Source of the DNA: Saccharomonospora xinjiangensis XJ-54
Lineage (GTDB): Bacteria; Actinomycetota; Actinomycetes; Mycobacteriales; Pseudonocardiaceae
DNA length: 64,000 nt
Direction: 5' to 3'
Assembly (NCBI RefSeq): GCF_000258175.1
Contig: NZ_JH636049.1
Coordinates: forward strand, 520,982-584,981
Part shown: positions 44,199-52,451 of the stretch, piece by piece
Layout: each line of letters starts with the position of its first letter
Numbering within the stretch: position 1 is the first letter of the stretch
The notes under the pieces: model-generated
Database searches by the model: none
Told to the model about the DNA's origin: nothing
The model's input: only the letters and a program-made list of their open reading frames with translations
Position numbers and translations under genes: made by a program

Positions 44199-46061
44199 TC
44201 ATGGTGCCGGAAGCACCACGGCGGCGGCACCGCCGCCTCGCCGGTGTGGTTCGGCGACGGCCTGCACCGTGCCGTCCGGCAGGATCTCCACAGCAGCGGC
44301 GGCACCGATTTCCTGTGTGGTGGAGAACCGGTGGCCATAGCCCTCCAGCGCCGCACCGTGAGCGCCGCGGAACCCCGCTTCGGCCGACACCGTGACGGTG
44401 TTGCGTTGTGTCGCCCTCGGTGCCGCGAGCGCGGTGGGAAGGTCCATGCCGAGATCGATGCGGTTGACGAGCGTCTGCGCCACCGTGGTGATGATCGTGG
44501 AGCCTCCCGGGGAGCCGAGCGCGAGCCACGGTTCGCCGTCGCGCAGGACGATCGTCGGCGACATCGAGGAACGCGGTCGCTTGCCCCCCTCGATGCGGTT
44601 CGGGTCATCCGGGTCGTACACGTGGCTGAAGTCGGTCAGCTCGTTGTTCAGCAGGAAGCCGCGTCCCGGCACCGTGATGCCGCTGCCGCCCGTCTGCTCG
44701 ATGGTCAGCGTGTACGCCACGACATTGCCCCATGTGTCCACAACAGACAGATGGGTTGTGGAGAGTCCCTCCTCGCTCTGCCGGTGGGGTACCTCGGTGC
44801 CGGTTGCCGAACAGCTGGGGTCGTAATCGCCGTCAGCGGTTCCCGCCGCGACCGGTTTGTCCGCCGCCGATCGTGGGTTCAGCTCGCAGGCGCGTTCGGC
44901 GGCGAAGTCGTCGGACAGCAGCTCGCCGACAGGAACCTCGACGAAGGCCGGGTCGCCGAGGTAGCGGGCCCGGTCGGCGTAGGCCAGCGCCGACGCTTCG
45001 AGGTAGTGGTGCAGAACCTGCTCGGTGCTCATCGCGGAGGTGTCGAAGCGTTCGAGGATGTTCAGCAGCTCACCGACGGTGGTGCCGCCGCTGGACGGCG
45101 GCGCCATACCCACGATCTCGTAGCCCCGGTAGTCGTGGCGCGTGGGTTCGGGGCGTGCGATGGCGTAGGCCGCCATGTCGCCGGTGGTCAGCTGCCCTGG
45201 CGGCACCGGGAGGCCGGTGTGCCCGCTGCGTGGTGGGTTCCGCACGGTGTCCGCGATCTCCCCTGCGATCTCTCCCGTGTAGAACCAGCTGGTGCCCTTG
45301 CGGCCGAGTTCGGCGTAGGTGCGTGCGAGGTCGTGGTTGCGGAACACCGAGCCCACCTCGGGAGCGTCCCCATCGGGGAGGAACAGCTCGGCGGTCGGTG
45401 TGATCGCCGAGAAGCGCTCGGCGTTGTCGAGCGTCTGCTCGCGGAACTCCTCGTCCACCACGAAGCCGCGCCTGGCGAGCCGGGTGGCCGGCCGCAGCGC
45501 CTCGGCGAGCGAGTACGTCCCCCACTCCCGCAGCGCGGCCTCCCACGTGGCGGGTGTGCCGGGCACCCCGACGGACACACCGCTGGTGACCATGTCGGGG
45601 AAGAACGGGTAGGGCTGCCCCGTCTCGGGGTCGAGGAACGCATCGTGGGGCATGGCGCTCGGCGCGGTCTCCCTGCCGTCGATGGTCCCGACCTCGCCGG
45701 TCGCGGCGTCGTAGTGGACGAAGAAGCCACCACCACCGATTCCCGCGCTGTACGGCTCGGTGACCCCCAGCGCGGCGGCGGTCGCGACAGCGGCGTCGGC
45801 GGCGGTACCGCCCCGGCGCAGCACCTCGATGCCCACGGCGGTGGCGTCGGGGTCCACCGAGCTGACCGCGCCGCCCGCACCGATCGCGACAGCTCTCTTC
45901 TCCGCGATCTTCCCCTCGGTCGCGCCGGGGACCGTCTCCGGTGACCACTGCTCGGTGCCCGCGCTCGCCGGAGCGGCCGTCGTGAGACCGGCGATCATGC
46001 CCACCGCTGCCAGACCCGCCAGTGCTCTCGATCGACGTGACCGCGTAATCGCTGGGGACAT
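44199..46061 (-). CDS. ggt: Gamma-glutamyltransferase (secreted)
   Basis: A 620-residue N-terminal-nucleophile hydrolase that cleaves gamma-glutamyl bonds of glutathione, mycothiol-related or poly-glutamyl compounds. A signal peptide spans residues 1-34 (ending APASAGT). The autocatalytic site gives a large subunit and a small subunit starting at Thr435 in LSTTHLSVVD. The gamma-glutamate-binding LGSPGGSTI lies further on. The ATG at 46059-46061 has GGGAGG five bases upstream; the frame is open beyond but not family-like. It is divergent from the TAXI-TRAP operon, across a region with a DasR-like site. Confidence 0.92.
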   Translation of the reverse strand: MSPAITRSRRSRALAGLAAVGMIAGLTTAAPASAGTEQWSPETVPGATEGKIAEKRAVAIGAGGAVSSVDPDATAVGIEVLRRGGTAADAAVATAAALGVTEPYSAGIGGGGFFVHYDAATGEVGTIDGRETAPSAMPHDAFLDPETGQPYPFFPDMVTSGVSVGVPGTPATWEAALREWGTYSLAEALRPATRLARRGFVVDEEFREQTLDNAERFSAITPTAELFLPDGDAPEVGSVFRNHDLARTYAELGRKGTSWFYTGEIAGEIADTVRNPPRSGHTGLPVPPGQLTTGDMAAYAIARPEPTRHDYRGYEIVGMAPPSSGGTTVGELLNILERFDTSAMSTEQVLHHYLEASALAYADRARYLGDPAFVEVPVGELLSDDFAAERACELNPRSAADKPVAAGTADGDYDPSCSATGTEVPHRQSEEGLSTTHLSVVDTWGNVVAYTLTIEQTGGSGITVPGRGFLLNNELTDFSHVYDPDDPNRIEGGKRPRSSMSPTIVLRDGEPWLALGSPGGSTIITTVAQTLVNRIDLGMDLPTALAAPRATQRNTVTVSAEAGFRGAHGAALEGYGHRFSTTQEIGAAAAVEILPDGTVQAVAEPHRRGGGAAAVVLPAP

Positions 46062-46254
46062 CGCCACCTCCCGGTGTCGCATGCGGAACTCTCCCAGCAT
46101 CGTCCACGACGGACCGCCACGCGACCGTGCTCCACCCGGATGAATCCGCTTCCACCGTTCGCGCGGCACCCAGGCACGCGGTCGCCCACGAAAGATCGCG
46201 AACGGATAACGATCGGTGCGCCCGCCTCGGCCGGAAAGCACCCGGTGCTGGAGC

Positions 46255-46270
46255 TTTGGTATAGACCAGT
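46255..46270. promoter_or_regulatory. DasR/HutC-type operator (dre-like)
   Basis: TTTGGTATAGACCAGT matches 13 of 16 positions of the Streptomyces DasR element ACTGGTCTAGACCAGT, with the dyad TGGT-ATAG-ACCA. It lies 26 bases upstream of the TAXI binding-protein GTG and covers TATAGA, the only -10-like hexamer there. A repressor here would block the TAXI-TRAP promoter. The actual regulator may be another HutC-subfamily GntR protein; none is encoded nearby. Confidence 0.55.
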
Positions 46271-46295
46271 ACTCCCCTGCGAAGGAGGGAACAGC

Positions 46296-47300
46296 GTGCG
46301 GACGACAACACACGCAAGGCGTGGACGTGGCGCGGGTTCGATCACGGCGCTGCTCGCGGCCGTGGCCGTCACGGCGGCGTGCTCCGGCGGCGGCTCCGGC
46401 GGCGACGGGTTCACCACCGACCTCCAGCTCGGCACCGGCAGCACGGGAGGGGTCTATTACCCGCTGGGGCAGGAGTACGCCGGAATCTTCGCCGACACCA
46501 TCGAGGTCGAGGGCCTGAACGTCACGGCGGTGGAGACCGGGGCGTCCGTCGAGAACCTCGCCAAGATCGCGCGGGGCGAGCTGCAACTCGCCATCGCCCA
46601 GCACAACACCGCACAGGACGCCGTGAACGGTCGTGGGGAGTTCGAGGGCGCGACCGTGGAGAACGTCGGGCTGCTCGGCAAGCTCTACCCCGAGGCCGCG
46701 CAGATCATCACCCTGGAGTCCTCCGGCATCGACTCGGTGGCCGACCTTCGCGGCAAGACCGTCGCCATCGGACCGCCCGGCGGCGGCACACGCGAGGCCG
46801 CCGAGCAGATCCTCGCCGCCTACGGCCTCGACGAGGGCTCCTACACCGCGCTGGAGGAGGGCTTCGCCGACGCGAAGGCGAAATTGCAGGACGGCAACGC
46901 CGACGCCTCCATCGAGATCCTCGGTGTGCCCGCGGCGAGCCTTCAGGAGCTGCACGCGACGACGGGGCAGGTGAAGCTCGTCCCGATCGACGGCCCCGAA
47001 CTGGACACCGTCGTCGGCAACAGCTCTTTCGAGAAGTACGAGATCCCGGCAGGCACCTACGACTTCCTCGACGAGCCGGTCCCGACCGTCTCCGTGTTCG
47101 CCTCGATGTACGCGTCAACCACGCAGGTCAGCGAGGAACTGGGCTACGAGCTCACCAAGGCGATGTACGAGCGGGCCGATTCGCTCACGCTGGCGCAGAA
47201 GGAGCTGATCACGTTGGAGGAGGCCACGGTCGGGCAGGGTGACGTGCCGCTGCATCCCGGCGCGCGCAAGTACTTCGCGGAGCACGGGCTGATCGGCTGA
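46296..47300 (+). CDS. TAXI family TRAP transporter solute-binding lipoprotein
   Basis: A 334-residue periplasmic-type binding protein with a lipobox ending at Cys29 (VTAAC). The TAXI signature LGTGSTGGVYYPLGQEYAGI lies near residues 45-64. The second lobe contains TVAIGPPGGGTREAAEQIL near 157. The C-terminus includes HPGARKYFAEHGL, common in TAXI proteins. TAXI binding proteins deliver substrates such as glutamate to a fused TRAP permease. The GTG start has GAAGGAGG about 7 bases upstream. It is the first gene of a three-gene operon and is divergent from ggt. Confidence 0.9.
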   Translation: MRTTTHARRGRGAGSITALLAAVAVTAACSGGGSGGDGFTTDLQLGTGSTGGVYYPLGQEYAGIFADTIEVEGLNVTAVETGASVENLAKIARGELQLAIAQHNTAQDAVNGRGEFEGATVENVGLLGKLYPEAAQIITLESSGIDSVADLRGKTVAIGPPGGGTREAAEQILAAYGLDEGSYTALEEGFADAKAKLQDGNADASIEILGVPAASLQELHATTGQVKLVPIDGPELDTVVGNSSFEKYEIPAGTYDFLDEPVPTVSVFASMYASTTQVSEELGYELTKAMYERADSLTLAQKELITLEEATVGQGDVPLHPGARKYFAEHGLIG

Positions 47301-47328
47301 CCGGCGCGAGGGGAAGGAACACCGCACG

Positions 47329-49353
47329 ATGTCCGACGACACCGCGCCTCCTCAGGCAGCCCCGGCGTCCGGTCCGGGCTCCGAGCAGGACGGCGACGAG
47401 CGGCGTGAACAGGCGCTCACGCACGACGACAAGCGGCGTGAGCAGGCGCTCACGCACGACAGGGAGAGCCGCCACCGCACCCGGCTGGGACCGTGGAAGT
47501 ACCTCGTCGCGGCACTCGGCACGGCACTGACGCTGTTCCAGCTCTACACGGCGTTGTTCGGCACGTTCACCTCGGTGATCCAGGGCGCCGTGCACGTCGG
47601 CATGGCGCTGAGCCTCGTGTACCTGCTGTATCCGGCCAGAAGGGCGCAGGCAGGCAGGCCGGGCGTTCCGGTCCACGACGTGGTCCTGTGCGGGCTGGCG
47701 CTCGCCGCGAACGGCTACATCGTGCTGGACTACGAGCGGCTGACGACGCGGGCGGTGGTCTTCGGTTTCACGCCGTTCGACGTCGCCGTGGCCACCGTCG
47801 CTCTCCTCCTGATCCTGGAGGCCACGCGCCGCTGCGTGGGCCTGCCCATCGTCGTGATCGCGCTGGCCGCGCTCGCCTACGGCTACTACGGGCAGGCCAT
47901 GCCGGTGTTCTCCCACCCCGGTTTCTCGTTCGACGCGCTGGTCTCCGAGTCCGTCTACAGTTCGACGTCGGTGTTCGGCACACCCGTGCAGGTGTCGTCC
48001 ACCTTCATCTTCCTGTTCCTGTTCTTCGGGGTCGTCCTCGTCAGGACCAACATCGCGCGGTTCTTCAACGATCTGGCCTTCGGGCTCACCGGCCGCTACA
48101 CCGGTGGCACGGCGAAGGCCGCGGTGGTGGCCAGCGGGTTGCAGGGCATGGTGTCCGGCAGTTCGGTGGCCAACACGGTGGCGTCGGGGTCGTTCACCAT
48201 CCCGATGATGAAGCGGGCGGGGTTCCGCCCCCACGTCGCGGGTGCGGTGGAGGCCACCGCCTCCACCGGAGGACAGCTCGTGCCGCCCGTGCTGGGCGCG
48301 GCCGTGTTCATCATGGCCGAGTACACCGGCGTCCCCTACAACGAGCTGATCCTGTACGCGGTGATCCCCGCCGCGCTGTACTACCTCGGCGTGTTCAGCG
48401 GCGTGCACTTCGAGGCTCTGCGCACGGGTGTGCGCGGCGCGCCGAAGGAGGCGCTGCCCCGCCTTCGCGGCCTGCTCGGCCGTTGCTACCTGCTCGCACC
48501 GGTGGTGGTCATCATCGGCCTGCTCATGGCAGGCCGCTCCCCGGCGAGCGCCGCCTTGTTCGGCATCCTCACCGCGCTGCTGGTCAGTGTCTTCCGCGCC
48601 GACACCCGGCTGTCGCCCGTGGCGTTCGCGCGGCTGTTCGAGGCAGGTGCGCGTGCGGCACTGCCGGTGATCGCGGCTTGCGCGAGCGCGGGCATCATCG
48701 CGGGCACCGTCACGCGCACCGGCCTGGGCGGCAAGCTCGCCGGTGGCATCGTCGAGTTGTCGGGCGGCCTCTTCGCGCTCGTGCTCGTGCTCACGATGGT
48801 GGCGTGCCTGCTGCTGGGCATGGGCTTACCCACGACCGCGAACTACGTGGTCACGGCCACGGTGGCCGCGCCCGTCCTCGTGCAGCTGGGCGTGCCGACC
48901 GTGGCCGCGCACTTCTTCGTCTTTTACTTCGGCATCGTCGCCGACATCACGCCGCCGGTGTGCCTCGCCGCGTACGCGGGAGCCGGTCTCGCGGGCGCGA
49001 ACCCGATGCGCACAGGGCTGACCGCGTTCAAGCTCGCGGTGCCCGCGTTCCTCGTGCCGTACGTGTTCGTGCTCGAACCCCAGTTGCTGTTGCAGGACCC
49101 GACCGTCGCCGGGTTCACCGTCACGCTGCTCACCGCCGTCGTGGGCATCATCGCGGTGGCGGCGGGGCTCGTCGGCTTCGCGCAGGACGACGGCACGCTG
49201 CCGCGCGCGGCACTGGTCGCGGGCGGGCTCGCGGCCATCCACCCCGGCCCGTGGGTGTCGCTCGCAGGGCTCGCCGTGATCGCCGCCGTCGTCGTGACAC
49301 GCCGCTTCCGGCGTGGCGGGAACGGAAGCCCTCTGGAGGGTGTCACCGGATGA
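47329..49353 (+). CDS. TRAP transporter permease (4TM/12TM fusion)
   Basis: A 674-residue membrane protein joining the small (DctQ-like, about 4 TM) and large (DctM-like, about 12 TM) TRAP subunits, as always with TAXI systems. The DctM part shows GLQGMVSGSSVANTVASGSF near residue 270 and CLLLGMGLPTTANYVVTATV near 495. The N-terminus has a hydrophilic, charged extension of about 50 residues with an 11-residue unit (RREQALTHDD or RREQALTHDR plus one) repeated twice. It follows the binding-protein gene by 28 bases and overlaps the GNAT gene as ATGA. Confidence 0.91.
   Translation: MSDDTAPPQAAPASGPGSEQDGDERREQALTHDDKRREQALTHDRESRHRTRLGPWKYLVAALGTALTLFQLYTALFGTFTSVIQGAVHVGMALSLVYLLYPARRAQAGRPGVPVHDVVLCGLALAANGYIVLDYERLTTRAVVFGFTPFDVAVATVALLLILEATRRCVGLPIVVIALAALAYGYYGQAMPVFSHPGFSFDALVSESVYSSTSVFGTPVQVSSTFIFLFLFFGVVLVRTNIARFFNDLAFGLTGRYTGGTAKAAVVASGLQGMVSGSSVANTVASGSFTIPMMKRAGFRPHVAGAVEATASTGGQLVPPVLGAAVFIMAEYTGVPYNELILYAVIPAALYYLGVFSGVHFEALRTGVRGAPKEALPRLRGLLGRCYLLAPVVVIIGLLMAGRSPASAALFGILTALLVSVFRADTRLSPVAFARLFEAGARAALPVIAACASAGIIAGTVTRTGLGGKLAGGIVELSGGLFALVLVLTMVACLLLGMGLPTTANYVVTATVAAPVLVQLGVPTVAAHFFVFYFGIVADITPPVCLAAYAGAGLAGANPMRTGLTAFKLAVPAFLVPYVFVLEPQLLLQDPTVAGFTVTLLTAVVGIIAVAAGLVGFAQDDGTLPRAALVAGGLAAIHPGPWVSLAGLAVIAAVVVTRRFRRGGNGSPLEGVTG
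47401..47466 (+). repeat. 33-bp tandem duplication inside the TRAP permease N-terminus
   Basis: Two 33-bp units (47401-47433 and 47434-47466) differ at one base in their first 27. They encode RREQALTHDDK and RREQALTHDRE. The near-identity suggests a recent in-frame duplication. Confidence 0.8.
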
Positions 49354-50033
49354 ACGGGCCTCGTCCCCGCCTTGACACACTGACGGCCGACGAGGTCCCC
49401 GGCGTGTTCACGCGCGCGGCGCAGGGCATGTTCCCCGACCCCGACTCGTCGGTGCGCGTGGCGCCGCTGTGCGGACCCGCCGCCGCGGTGGTGGCCTTCA
49501 CCGGATGCTTCCTGGTGTCCGCGCCTGTGGAGCGCGCATGGTGGGAGCGCACCCTCGCCGGAGCGGGCAGCGCCGATCCCCTGCATCCCCGGGTGCTGCT
49601 GGCCCTCGCCGACCACCTCGGCACCACCGTGGGGGAGAACGACGCGGTGCTGGTGGCACCGCCCTCCCCCGCCGTGTCGCTCGCGCCGCCGGTGCGGCTG
49701 TTGCCGTTCGACGACGGGCATCCACGGGTGGAGCTGGCCCGCCGGTTCCGTGACGACGTGCGGGCGTGGACCACCGTGGAGGGCGACGGGCTGCTGGTGC
49801 TGGGCCGTGGCCTCGGCGGGCGGTGGGAGATGAGCATGGACGTGGTCCCTCACTCCAGGGCCCGCGGCCTCGGCAGGGCGCTCGCGTCCGCGGCGCGAGC
49901 AGGCGTCCCCAGGGGAGAACCCGTGTTCGCGCAGGTCACCCCGGGCAACGCGGCGTCGCTGCGAGCCCTGCTCGCGGCGGGCTACCGCCCGATCGGTCAG
50001 GAGGTGCTGTTCCCCCTGCGCCCGCAGCGCTGA
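49350..50033 (+). CDS. GNAT family N-acetyltransferase
   Basis: A 227-residue protein whose C-terminal half has the GNAT acetyl-CoA motif (VPHSRARGLGRALASAARAG near residue 166) and the later strand VTPGNAASLRALLAAGYRPI. The N-terminal half is unlike a GNAT domain and may bind the acceptor. The ATG overlaps the TRAP permease stop as ATGA, so the acetyltransferase is translationally coupled to the transporter. That may mean it modifies the imported compound. The substrate is unknown. Confidence 0.78.
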   Translation: MNGPRPRLDTLTADEVPGVFTRAAQGMFPDPDSSVRVAPLCGPAAAVVAFTGCFLVSAPVERAWWERTLAGAGSADPLHPRVLLALADHLGTTVGENDAVLVAPPSPAVSLAPPVRLLPFDDGHPRVELARRFRDDVRAWTTVEGDGLLVLGRGLGGRWEMSMDVVPHSRARGLGRALASAARAGVPRGEPVFAQVTPGNAASLRALLAAGYRPIGQEVLFPLRPQR

Positions 50034-50046
50034 CTCCGGCTCACGC

Positions 50047-50565
50047 TCACCACTGCTCGGCCCACGCCTCAAGCCGGTCGGCCAGGTCGCGCACCTCGGC
50101 GATGATGTCCGCCACCGGCCGTCGCGCCGACGGCGCCCAGCTCTGCGCGATCCGCGTCAGCCTGACATCCTCGCGGGGTTCGTGTTCGTGCTCCGGGTAC
50201 ATCATCGCCTCGCGAGGACCGAACCCGGCCGCGAGCAACCAGAGATAGCCGTCCAAATCCGGTGCGATCACACCGGTCTCACCCTCGGATCCCAGGAACG
50301 CCACGGGCTGCCGGGTGAGCGGTTCACCGTCGCGCACGAACCAGAACGCCGCCACCCCACCGGTCCCGTCCTGCCCGAAGATGCGGAAGGCAGCTGCGTC
50401 CGGGGCCGGATCACCCGTCCAGTCCCGCAACCACCGCACCGTCTCCTCCGGGGTGAGAAACCGAGGGTACGGCTCGAAGTCCACCCCGTCACCGCCCCGG
50501 AAGTCGAAACCGAGCCGGTGCGCCTCGGCCAGTGCGGGAGGAAGTGTCACGGCGTCGTCGTTCAT
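50047..50565 (-). CDS. SMI1/KNR4 (SUKH)-like protein
   Basis: A 172-residue protein with a SUKH-type pattern: FLTPEETVRWLRDW at the start, FWFVRDGEPLTRQPVAFLGS in the middle, and GVIAPDLDGYLWLLAAGFGP near residue 100. SUKH proteins are often immunity proteins against secreted toxins, but many are housekeeping or unassigned. It starts 9 bases after the amidase stop on the same strand with no Shine-Dalgarno, so it is probably coupled to the amidase. The TAG of the amidase stop forms a TAGCTT hexamer six bases before the ATG, which also resembles a leaderless -10. Confidence 0.65.
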   Translation of the reverse strand: MNDDAVTLPPALAEAHRLGFDFRGGDGVDFEPYPRFLTPEETVRWLRDWTGDPAPDAAAFRIFGQDGTGGVAAFWFVRDGEPLTRQPVAFLGSEGETGVIAPDLDGYLWLLAAGFGPREAMMYPEHEHEPREDVRLTRIAQSWAPSARRPVADIIAEVRDLADRLEAWAEQW

Positions 50566-50574
50566 GACGGAAAG

Positions 50575-52173
50575 CTACCCCAGTGGCGGTGTTCCCTCCG
50601 GGGGAGCGCGGTGTCCCGTGGCCTGTTCGTAGGCGTAGGCGTAGCCGAGCAGCTCCGGTTCCGAGAAGGGCGCTCCCAGCAGCTCCACCCCCACCGGCAG
50701 ACCGTCGGAGGTGAACCCGGCCGGCACGCTCACGGCGGGGAAACCGCTGAAAGCCGCGAGCCGGCAATTGCGGTACGACTGCCGGACCCCAATCGGAGTC
50801 GGCGGCTCGCTGATGGCCGGGTAGACCAGTGCGTCGAGGTCGTTGGCGGCCAGCAGGCCGGACAGCATCTCCCGCAGCAGATCGCGCCTGCGCAGCACCT
50901 CGTCGTACTCCGGGTTGGGCAGCGCCGGACTGTTCACCCACGCCCGCAGGGTGTCCAGCACGCTCGGGGTCACCTCACCGGAGGCGACGATGTCGGCGAG
51001 CGTGAGTTCGTCCCGGGGTTCGGCGAGGTGGGCGAGCCTGCCCGGCCTGCCCCGCGCGGAGCCGGCGAGATAGGCGTTGAGGTCGCGCTCGAATTCGTGC
51101 CGCACCCGATTGGCCCTGTCGGCGGTGTCCATGAGTTCCGGTCGCGGTCCCAGCTCCACCACCTCCGCCCCGAGCGCCTCCATGTCGGCGACGGCCGCGC
51201 GGACGAGCGCGGTGGTGTCGGCTTCCCTGCCCTCGGCGCCGAAGTAGTCGGTGACGATCCCCAGCCGAGCACCCTCCAGCGCGTCGCGCCGGAGCGCGCC
51301 GGTGTAGGAGCCGGGCACCGCGCCGACGGCCGCCTCGGTGACCGGATCGGCCGGATCGTAGCCCACCGTGGCGTCGAGCAGCAGCGCGGCGTCCTCCACC
51401 GACGTGGTGAGCGGCCCCACGGTGTCCTGCGTGCCCGCCAGCGGGGCGACACCGTCGCGACTGGACAGTCCAAGCGTGGGTCGCACGCCGACGAGGTTGT
51501 TGTGCGCGGCCGGGATGCGCACCGATCCGCACGTGTCCGTGCCGAGACCCGCGGGAGCGAACGACGCGGCCACAGCCGCCGCCGTTCCGCCGCTCGACCC
51601 CCCGGGATGACGGCCCGGATCGTACGGGTTACGGGTCTGCCCGCCCAGTGAGGAGGTCGTGTAGATGCTCATGGCGTACTCGTGCAGGTTGGTCTTGGCG
51701 AGCACGATCGCGCCTGCCTCCCGCAGGCGGGCCACCTGCGTGGCGTCGTCGGGCGGGCGCAGTCCGCGCAGCGCCAGCGAACCGCTCGTCGTGGGCAGGC
51801 CCGCGGTGTCGATGTTGTCCTTCACCACGACGGGGATGCCGTGCAATGGCCCTCTCACGTGGCCTTGTGCACGCTCGGCGTCCAGTCGCCTCGCCTGCGC
51901 CACCGCGGAGGGGTCGATCGTGAGCACAGCCCGTAATCCGGGACGGCCATCGCGGTCACGGTCGTAGGCGTCGATACGGCGAAGGTAGGCCTCGACCAGC
52001 TGCACCGAGGTCACGGCTCCGTCGTCGAGCATGGCGCGCAGGTCGGAGACGGTACGGCCGGCCACCTCGGGCGCGGGCTCGGCCGCGCCCGCGCCGACAG
52101 GGGTGACCGTCGCCGACAGAGCGGCGGTGACGGCGGAAACCAGCGCGAGGAAACCGGCGAATCCGAGTCGCAC
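50575..52173 (-). CDS. Secreted amidase (amidase signature family)
   Basis: A 532-residue enzyme with a signal peptide (residues 1-34, ending GAGAAEP). The amidase-signature Ser-cisSer-Lys triad is present: Lys in VVVKDNIDTA, Ser in HPGGSSGGTAAAVA and Ser in DTCGSVRIPA. The usual DTGGS is DTCGS here. Members hydrolyse amides of varied size; export suggests a peptide or polymer substrate outside the cell. The GTG at 52171-52173 has a G-rich ribosome-binding site (AAGGGGGG). It is followed closely by a SUKH-like gene. Confidence 0.86.
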   Translation of the reverse strand: MRLGFAGFLALVSAVTAALSATVTPVGAGAAEPAPEVAGRTVSDLRAMLDDGAVTSVQLVEAYLRRIDAYDRDRDGRPGLRAVLTIDPSAVAQARRLDAERAQGHVRGPLHGIPVVVKDNIDTAGLPTTSGSLALRGLRPPDDATQVARLREAGAIVLAKTNLHEYAMSIYTTSSLGGQTRNPYDPGRHPGGSSGGTAAAVAASFAPAGLGTDTCGSVRIPAAHNNLVGVRPTLGLSSRDGVAPLAGTQDTVGPLTTSVEDAALLLDATVGYDPADPVTEAAVGAVPGSYTGALRRDALEGARLGIVTDYFGAEGREADTTALVRAAVADMEALGAEVVELGPRPELMDTADRANRVRHEFERDLNAYLAGSARGRPGRLAHLAEPRDELTLADIVASGEVTPSVLDTLRAWVNSPALPNPEYDEVLRRRDLLREMLSGLLAANDLDALVYPAISEPPTPIGVRQSYRNCRLAAFSGFPAVSVPAGFTSDGLPVGVELLGAPFSEPELLGYAYAYEQATGHRAPPEGTPPLG

Positions 52174-52451
52174 GAACCCCCCTTGGCATCGACGACGGCG
52201 TCGAGGTGATCGACTCACAGCTACCGCCAGGCCCGCACGATGTCCAGACCAGTGAGGACAAAGACTCCGTTCGGCCCAGCCGGGTGCGGCCTGCGGCACC
52301 GGCCCCAGCCACGACAGGGTCTTCCCCTCGACGGTAGGTTGCGTCACCATCTCGGGGCAGGCCCGCGAAGCCGCCGACGTTTCGGCTGGCCTCGCAGGGG
52401 CAGGCTGAAAGACACCCCTCATCGGCACGACAACGATTCGGACACGATGCC
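52174..52451. other. 278-bp divergent intergenic region (amidase / NSS transporter)
   Basis: This must contain promoters for both genes. No convincing -10/-35 pair or riboswitch was found. I looked for SAM and cobalamin riboswitch cores because the MetS-type transporter could import methionine; none fits. Confidence 0.4.

Noticed and set aside
47493..50033. 846-codon frame spanning the TRAP permease and the GNAT gene
   Set aside because: Only its last 227 codons are the GNAT protein; the rest is an out-of-frame shadow of the permease.
50572..50577. Leaderless -10 (TAGCTT) for the SUKH-like gene
   Set aside because: The TAG is the amidase stop codon, so the match can be coincidence; coupling to the amidase is the simpler reading.
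52174..52451. Possible SAM or cobalamin riboswitch before the NSS/MetS transporter
   Set aside because: Short GC-rich segments superficially resembled riboswitch parts, but no complete conserved core could be built.
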